Of a stretch of 12,232 bases of DNA, positions 8,154-12,232 are shown in pieces. The translations under genes and the position numbers were made by a program. Position 1 is the stretch's first letter. The number at the start of each line of letters is the position of its first letter. Source of the stretch: Veillonellaceae bacterium (GTDB lineage Bacteria; Bacillota_C; Negativicutes; Veillonellales; Veillonellaceae). The notes beneath the pieces were generated by a model. It was given only the letters and a program-made list of their open reading frames with translations, was not told where the DNA came from and ran no database searches. The stretch is from contig CADFKY010000025.1 of NCBI GenBank assembly GCA_902834965.1, forward strand, positions 1 through 12,232. The letters are read 5' to 3'.

Positions 8154-8215
8154 AGTCAAATAATACCTATTTAGTCAAAAAGACAATTCAATATTTTTGA
8201 TTAATTAGTCAAAAA
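8154..8215. repeat. Three AGTCAAA repeats with alternative hairpins
   Basis: AGTCAAA occurs at 8154-8160, 8173-8179 and 8207-8213; the last two are part of an 11-nt identical unit TTAGTCAAAAA (8171-8181 and 8205-8215). Between them lies TTTTTGATT (8194-8202), which can pair with either copy, giving two mutually exclusive hairpins. On the minus strand the units read TTTGACT, resembling -35 boxes, but no properly spaced -10 accompanies them. AT-richness makes chance plausible. Confidence 0.45.
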
Positions 8216-8236
8216 ATCAAAGTATAACAATAAGAA

Positions 8237-8341
8237 AACACTTATACTATCTACGTTTATGTCATATCCTAAAATTTCAATCTTAGAATATGTTGGTCTA
8301 ATAAAATTTATGTTATTAAAACCTGAAATAGTATAAGTGTT
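8237..8341 (-). ncRNA. Candidate three-way-junction RNA element upstream of hrcA
   Basis: Read on the minus strand, 14-nt terminal arms at 8341-8328 and 8250-8237 are perfectly complementary (P1). Inside are two hairpins. P2 spans 8323-8295: ten pairs including one G-U, one bulged base and an 8-nt loop. P3 spans 8292-8263: thirteen pairs including two G-U, with a UGAA tetraloop. The three G-U pairs become A-C mismatches on the plus strand, so the fold favours a minus-strand transcript. It lies 134 nt after the sir-like stop and about 100 nt before the hrcA promoter. It could be a 3'-UTR element, an attenuator, a small RNA, or a short inverted-repeat element (MITE-like). No family is recognised. 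Confidence 0.4.
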
Positions 8342-8475
8342 AATATTTGTAATAATTCTATTGTAATTTTGTTGTTAATGAACTCTTAGTTAGATTACTT
8401 TCTAGCCATTCGAATTTATAAATTAAGAATCGTAAACCAGAACCATAAATCAATGAGAAGTATAAATATAATAAT

Positions 8476-9078
8476 TTATAGTTCTACACCTTCTAATGGA
8501 TTACCAAGTCGTTCTAACAGCTTTCCCATACGCTCACGTGGTTCCCCATGTTCCGCATACCAATCAACTAAAATATCTACAGCTTTTTTGGATTGCTCTA
8601 CAGTAAGCTGTCTAGCTAAAATTTTGCCAGCTTCTGGTCTCATGCCTGTATTACCGCCAACAGCCAACATAAAACCTTGGGATGTACCAATAAAAGCAAT
8701 ATCTTTTACCATTGCATCTGGACAGTTACGACCACATCCACTGATGCCAATTTTGCACTTGTGAGATGTTTTTCGGCCGTAATGTTTTCTCTCCACATAA
8801 TCAGCTAACTCTTTTGTTTCCATTTGGCCGTTTTTGCAATAGCCTTTACCAACACAGGCAATTAATGAATTAACCCCTCTATGAATAACCGTAGTTACAC
8901 CTTCAGGTAATTCAGAAATAAGCTGTTCCTTATCTTCTTTTTCAATACCTGTAATTTGTATACCTGTTACAACATGACGGAAGGATCCACCATATTTTTC
9001 AGCTAATTCTATGCATGCCTTCATTTGGTCTAAAGTAAATTCATTATGTAAACCATGTAAAATAACCGATGTCTTCAT
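8476..9078 (-). CDS. Single-domain siroheme/[4Fe-4S] sulfite or nitrite reductase homologue
   Basis: A 200-residue protein of the nitrite/sulfite reductase family. Residues ~1-65 resemble the ferredoxin-like half-domain (VTGIQITGIE at 37-46 corresponds to the TGGQR region, with Ile replacing the usual Arg). Residues ~68-195 are the 4Fe-4S/siroheme domain with Cys75-x5-Cys81 and Cys115-x3-Cys119, the ligands for the coupled cluster and siroheme. The size is close to the small one-domain assimilatory-type sulfite reductases of anaerobes and less than half of NirB or CysI. No flavoprotein or ferredoxin partner is adjacent, so the electron donor and the true substrate (sulfite, nitrite or another) are unknown. 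GAGGAGG (9089-9083) precedes ATG 9078. It interrupts the usual hemW-hrcA junction. Confidence 0.85.
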   Translation of the reverse strand: MKTSVILHGLHNEFTLDQMKACIELAEKYGGSFRHVVTGIQITGIEKEDKEQLISELPEGVTTVIHRGVNSLIACVGKGYCKNGQMETKELADYVERKHYGRKTSHKCKIGISGCGRNCPDAMVKDIAFIGTSQGFMLAVGGNTGMRPEAGKILARQLTVEQSKKAVDILVDWYAEHGEPRERMGKLLERLGNPLEGVEL

Positions 9079-9120
9079 CGTTCCTCCTCAAATCTAGCAT
9101 GCTTATTCATCATCATCCTA

Positions 9121-9148
9121 TTTATACTAACATATTAGATTTTGAGAA
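9121..9148 (-). promoter_or_regulatory. Possible promoter of the sir-like gene
   Basis: In the 81-nt gap after hemW, TATAAA (9126-9121) is preceded at 16 nt by TTCTCA (9148-9143). The -10 is good and the -35 weak. It would give a leader of about 35 nt. The gene may instead simply be read from the lepA-hemW transcript. Confidence 0.3.
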
Positions 9149-9159
9149 ACTGTGAAAAA

Positions 9160-10344
9160 TTACTCACGAATAAATTGACTAAATACATAGTTACCATGTT
9201 TTGCCCCTTCCGAGGTTAAATGATAACTATCATTTTCATATTCTAATAGGTCTTTGCTAACTAAATCGTTCAAAGTAGTACCAAATAAATTAACCACAGA
9301 TATGCCAAATCGCTTTTTAAACGTATGTTCATTAAGGCCCCATTTAGTACGAAGTGCTAAAAAACAAAAATCCTCTTGGGCCCGCTCTACCGTAATAGTC
9401 TCCGTATCGATAGTAGGCATAGTATATCGATCAACAGCTTGTATATAAGGCATAACATTACGATTGTTACTGCGACGAACTCCGTCATAAAAAGAATGAG
9501 CACCTGCACCAAATCCTAAATAATCTACATAGTGCCAATACTTTAAATTATGACGACTATAGGAATTATCCTTACTGAAATTAGAAATTTCATATCGTTC
9601 AAAACCTAAATCTTTTAACCCAGCCATCATCATGTCATACATAGATTCATCAATGGTTTCACTAGGAATAGAAATAAGGTTCTTTTCTACTAAATGATAT
9701 AAATAAGTCCCTACCTCAACTTGAAGTCCATACGTTGAAATATGATTAATCGGTAAATCTTTTACAATATTTAAATTATGCTGAATATCCTCTAAGGTTT
9801 GTCGTGGCAAACCATAAATCAAATCAATATTGATATCAGTAAAGCCCGCCTCTTTAGCATCGTAAACCGCTTGTTTAGCCTTTTCACCATTATGACTGCG
9901 ATGCAGCATAGTAAGTGCCTTATCATTAAAGGTTTGAACACCAAAGCTAATACGATTGAAACCAAGTTTAACCAATTTCGTTAAATAATGTAAATCTACT
10001 TCTCCAGGATTTGATTCAATAGTCATATGACAATCATCAGTAATTGTAAAAGTGCTTTTAATTTTATCAAGAATCATCTTTAGTTGTTGAATTGACAATT
10101 CAGTCGGCGTACCACCACCAAAGTAAATGGTATCAATAGGTCTAGATTTAGATTCTTGGTGTTCTGTAACCCATAGATCTATTTCTTGTACTAATGCATA
10201 TACATAGGTTTCATAATAATCTTGTAGGTTTTGATAAGCTGGAAAATCACAGTACATACATTTCTGTTTACAAAAAGGGATATGGACATACAAGCCCATA
10301 TCCCCAAGTGTAGACAGATTCAAAGTATTAGAATCTGTTTTCAT
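9160..10344 (-). CDS. hemW: Heme chaperone HemW (radical SAM, HemN-like)
   Basis: A 394-residue HemW. The family was long annotated as oxygen-independent coproporphyrinogen III oxidase, but HemW proteins bind heme and deliver it to apo-proteins. The radical SAM motif CKQKCMYCDF has Cys25, Cys29 and Cys32, without the fourth cysteine (CxxxCxxCxC) that marks genuine HemN. FGGGTPT lies at 75-81 and GFGAGAHSF is further downstream. A HemW-type C-terminal domain follows. I chose ATG 10344: GAGGA (10357-10353) is 8 nt upstream and the gap to the lepA stop is 4 nt. A TTG at 10359 would lie inside lepA, and ATG 10299 (MGLYVHIPFC) lacks a well-spaced ribosome-binding site. Cotranscription with lepA is near certain. 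Confidence 0.93.
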   Translation of the reverse strand: MKTDSNTLNLSTLGDMGLYVHIPFCKQKCMYCDFPAYQNLQDYYETYVYALVQEIDLWVTEHQESKSRPIDTIYFGGGTPTELSIQQLKMILDKIKSTFTITDDCHMTIESNPGEVDLHYLTKLVKLGFNRISFGVQTFNDKALTMLHRSHNGEKAKQAVYDAKEAGFTDINIDLIYGLPRQTLEDIQHNLNIVKDLPINHISTYGLQVEVGTYLYHLVEKNLISIPSETIDESMYDMMMAGLKDLGFERYEISNFSKDNSYSRHNLKYWHYVDYLGFGAGAHSFYDGVRRSNNRNVMPYIQAVDRYTMPTIDTETITVERAQEDFCFLALRTKWGLNEHTFKKRFGISVVNLFGTTLNDLVSKDLLEYENDSYHLTSEGAKHGNYVFSQFIRE

Positions 10345-10348
10345 TATA

Positions 10349-12148
10349 TTAGTCCTCAACCTTGAGAATAGCCATGAATGCTTCTTGTGGAATCTCTACA
10401 GAACCAACAGCTTTCATGCGTTTCTTACCGGCCTTTTGTTTTTCTAAGAGTTTACGTTTACGAGAAATATCGCCACCATAACATTTTGCTAAAACGTCTT
10501 TACGCCAAGCTTTTACAGTTTCACGAGCTACAATCTTCGTACCTACTGCTGCTTGAATAGGAATTTCAAACATTTGACGAGGAATGAGTTCTTTTAATTT
10601 TTCCGCTAATGCACGTCCACGTGTAGCAGCACGGTCTTTGTGTACGATAATAGACAAAGCATCTACAGGATCACCATTTAAGAGAATATCCATCTTAACC
10701 ATTGGAGATTGTTTATAGCCAATCAATTCATAGTCAAGAGATGCATACCCCTTTGTAGCAGATTTTAATTTATCAAAGTAATCGTAAATGATTTCACTTA
10801 AAGGTAAGTGATATACAACGGATACACGTGTTTCATCCAAATATTCCATGGATTGATATTCACCGCGTTTATCTTGAGACAATTCCATAATAGTGCCAAC
10901 AAAATCTTTAGGTACGATTGTAGTAGCTTTTACATAAGGCTCCTCAATGTAGTCGATTTCTGTTGGTGGTGGTAATTTAGCAGGATTGTCCACTTCGAGC
11001 ATTTCTCCATTTGTCTTGTAAACCTTATAGTTTACAGATGGAGCAGTTGTAATAAGGGATAAGTTATATTCACGTTCCAACCGTTCTTGAATAACATCCA
11101 TATGTAATAGGCCGAGGAAACCACAACGGAATCCGAAGCCCAATGCCAAAGATGTTTCTGCTTCGTATTCTAAAGCAGCATCATTAAGTTGTAACTTTTC
11201 AAGTGCATCACGAAGATTTTCATAGTCTTTAGAATCTGTTGGATATAAGCCACAATAAACCATAGATACAGCTTTGCGATAGCCAGGTAATGGTTCTGGT
11301 GCCGGATTATTAGCTAATGTTACAGTATCACCAACGTGACAATCAGCTACATTCTTAATGCTAGCCGCAATACAACCTACAGAGCCACAGGGTAACTCCT
11401 GAACAGGTACAAGATTTGGTGTAAAGATACCAAGTTCTGTTACATCAAAATCCTTTTTATCATGCATCATACGGATTGTATCTTTTGCTTTAATCGTACC
11501 TTCTTTTACACGTACATAAGCAATAGCGCCTTTATACGCATCAAAACGGCTATCAAAAATCAAAGCTCTAGTTGGTTCATCAGATTTATCTGGCGGTGCA
11601 GGCACCTTATTTACGATAGCTTCCAAAATATCTGGAATGCCAATACCAGATTTAGCAGAACATAAAACTGCTTCTGATGCATCTAAACCAATAATATCCT
11701 CAATTTCATGTTTAACTCGATCAGGATCTGCAGAAGGCAAATCAATTTTGTTAATAACAGGAATGATTTCAAGATCATGTTCTAAAGCGAGATACACATT
11801 TGCCAACGTTTGTGCCTCTACACCTTGTGCAGCATCTACTACGAGTAATGCGCCTTCACAAGCTGCAAGAGAACGAGATACTTCATAGCTGAAATCCACA
11901 TGGCCCGGAGTATCAATAAGGTTCAAAGTATACTCTTCACCATCTTGTGCTTTATACAAAATGCGAACAGATTGGGCTTTAATGGTAATGCCCCTTTCCC
12001 GTTCTAAATCCATAGAGTCTAGAACTTGGGCTTCCATTTCGCGTTTTTGTAATGTGCCAGTATATTCAATTAATCTATCGGCAATGGTAGATTTACCATG
12101 GTCAATATGAGCTATAATACAGAAGTTTCTAATCTTTTTCGTTGACAT
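10349..12148 (-). CDS. lepA: Elongation factor 4 (LepA), ribosomal back-translocase GTPase
   Basis: A 599-residue translational GTPase of standard length. It acts on the 70S ribosome, where it is proposed to back-translocate or remodel stalled complexes and to assist 30S biogenesis. Motifs in order: P-loop AHIDHGKS (13-20), switch I with RGITIKAQ (52-59), DTPGH (79-83), NKID (133-136) and the SAK element near residue 160. The EF4-specific C-terminal domain carries the basic [20 protein letters not shown] region. ATG 12148 is the only possible start: an in-frame TGA lies at 12166-12164 with no other start codon between. No Shine-Dalgarno is adjacent; AAAGGAG lies 31 nt upstream beyond a hairpin. 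It is the first of the lepA-hemW pair. Confidence 0.98.
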   Translation of the reverse strand: MSTKKIRNFCIIAHIDHGKSTIADRLIEYTGTLQKREMEAQVLDSMDLERERGITIKAQSVRILYKAQDGEEYTLNLIDTPGHVDFSYEVSRSLAACEGALLVVDAAQGVEAQTLANVYLALEHDLEIIPVINKIDLPSADPDRVKHEIEDIIGLDASEAVLCSAKSGIGIPDILEAIVNKVPAPPDKSDEPTRALIFDSRFDAYKGAIAYVRVKEGTIKAKDTIRMMHDKKDFDVTELGIFTPNLVPVQELPCGSVGCIAASIKNVADCHVGDTVTLANNPAPEPLPGYRKAVSMVYCGLYPTDSKDYENLRDALEKLQLNDAALEYEAETSLALGFGFRCGFLGLLHMDVIQERLEREYNLSLITTAPSVNYKVYKTNGEMLEVDNPAKLPPPTEIDYIEEPYVKATTIVPKDFVGTIMELSQDKRGEYQSMEYLDETRVSVVYHLPLSEIIYDYFDKLKSATKGYASLDYELIGYKQSPMVKMDILLNGDPVDALSIIVHKDRAATRGRALAEKLKELIPRQMFEIPIQAAVGTKIVARETVKAWRKDVLAKCYGGDISRKRKLLEKQKAGKKRMKAVGSVEIPQEAFMAILKVED

Positions 12149-12156
12149 ATTATGTG

Positions 12157-12177
12157 AACAAGTTCAAAGAACTTGTT
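12157..12177 (-). repeat. Perfect hairpin between the lepA Shine-Dalgarno and start codon
   Basis: AACAAGTTC, a 3-nt loop, and GAACTTGTT form a perfect 9-bp stem (12157-12165 with 12169-12177). It fills 21 of the 31 nt separating AAAGGAG from the lepA ATG. Removing the hairpin leaves 2 + 8 = 10 nt, within the normal working distance. The stem has no T-run after it on the minus strand, so it is not a terminator. Confidence 0.75.
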
Positions 12178-12179
12178 TT

Positions 12180-12186
12180 CTCCTTT
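12180..12186 (-). promoter_or_regulatory. Distant Shine-Dalgarno sequence of lepA
   Basis: AAAGGAG is the only good ribosome-binding sequence near lepA. Linear distance to ATG 12148 is 31 nt, about three times the normal value; with the intervening hairpin folded it is about 10 nt. Confidence 0.6.
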
Positions 12187-12231
12187 CTAACATACGCGAT
12201 CGATAACAGCACCTCCTAATAATTGAGTGCC
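12187..12231 (-). CDS. Possible C-terminal end of an upstream gene (partial)
   Basis: From the right window edge one minus-strand frame is open to TAG at 12189-12187 and reads GTQLLGGAVIDRVC before the stop. The composition looks protein-like, and it places a stop just before the lepA Shine-Dalgarno, a common operon spacing. A second frame is also open through 12164, so coding status is undecided. The product is not recognisable from 14 residues. Confidence 0.3.
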   Translation of the reverse strand, partial: GTQLLGGAVIDRVC

Positions 12232-12232
12232 A

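Larger units (their letters stand above)
8136..8475. other. AT-rich non-coding spacer between the sir-like gene and the hrcA promoter
   Basis: These 340 nt contain no credible gene: all frames are broken by stops and no ribosome-binding site precedes a usable ORF. Composition is far more AT-rich than the genes on either side. It holds the structured element 8237-8341 and the AGTCAAA repeats 8154-8215. A 12-bp palindrome AATTTATAAATT lies at 8413-8424. No GC-rich hairpin with a T-run, that is no conventional terminator for the lepA-hemW-sir transcript, can be seen. Confidence 0.7.

Noticed and set aside
8160..8178. Additional promoter from TTGACT (8178-8173) on the minus strand
   Set aside because: The nearest -10-like TATTAT (8165-8160) is only 7 nt away; nothing is at 15-19 nt.
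8198..8213. FNR/CRP-like site TTGAT...GTCAA
   Set aside because: The half-sites are 6 nt apart rather than 4 and one is imperfect; AT-rich chance is more likely.
8237..8341. Mobile element (MITE) with 14-bp terminal inverted repeats
   Set aside because: No direct target duplication flanks the arms, and the internal pairs rely on G-U, which favours RNA structure. Kept as an alternative, since copies elsewhere cannot be searched here.
10345..10359. TTG start for HemW inside lepA
   Set aside because: ATG 10344 has GAGGA at 8 nt; the TTG has no comparable ribosome-binding site.
1..12232. tRNA, rRNA, CRISPR array, prophage or insertion sequence
   Set aside because: No cloverleaf, regularly spaced repeat, transposase or integrase sequence was found; apart from the spacers the window is packed with conserved core genes.

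Overview
The window carries eleven complete genes, all on the minus strand, so it is described from right to left. Base composition is AT-rich and the order lepA-hemW-(sir-like)-hrcA-grpE-dnaK-dnaJ-prmA-rsmE-mtaB-hinT follows the classic Firmicute lepA/hrcA/dnaK neighbourhood known from Bacillus subtilis. DnaK lacks the N-terminal insertion typical of proteobacterial DnaK, HrcA/CIRCE control is present, and a one-domain siroheme protein sits in the middle. Together these suggest a Firmicute, most likely a Negativicute such as Veillonella or a relative. The genus is an inference from protein style, not from a search.

Right block (12232 to 8476). The window opens with perhaps the last codons of an unidentified gene, then lepA (elongation factor 4) and hemW (radical-SAM heme chaperone), 4 nt apart. 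After 81 nt comes a 200-residue single-domain sulfite/nitrite reductase homologue. The lepA start has no adjacent Shine-Dalgarno sequence: the only good one lies about 31 nt upstream, and a perfect 9-bp hairpin fills the gap.

Spacer (8475 to 8056). About 420 nt, very AT-rich and apparently non-coding in its upstream part. It holds a 105-nt element that can fold as a three-way-junction RNA on the minus strand, a cluster of AGTCAAA repeats, then the hrcA promoter and a perfect CIRCE operator.

Left block (8055 to 114). This is the heat-shock operon hrcA-grpE-dnaK-dnaJ followed by prmA, rsmE, mtaB and hinT, with short gaps (11-55 nt) or a 4-nt ATGA overlap (prmA/rsmE). HrcA represses through CIRCE. 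GrpE, DnaJ and DnaK form the Hsp70 cycle. PrmA, RsmE and MtaB modify ribosomal protein L11, 16S rRNA and tRNA, and HinT is a nucleotide hydrolase. No terminator is evident after hinT. A full-consensus sigma-70-type promoter faces left out of the window, probably serving the next gene (rpsU is the usual neighbour).

The gene content is conserved core biology. The parts worth a second look are non-coding: the structured element upstream of hrcA, the hairpin inside the lepA ribosome-binding region, and the hairpin between dnaJ and prmA. The isolated siroheme protein is the one accessory gene.
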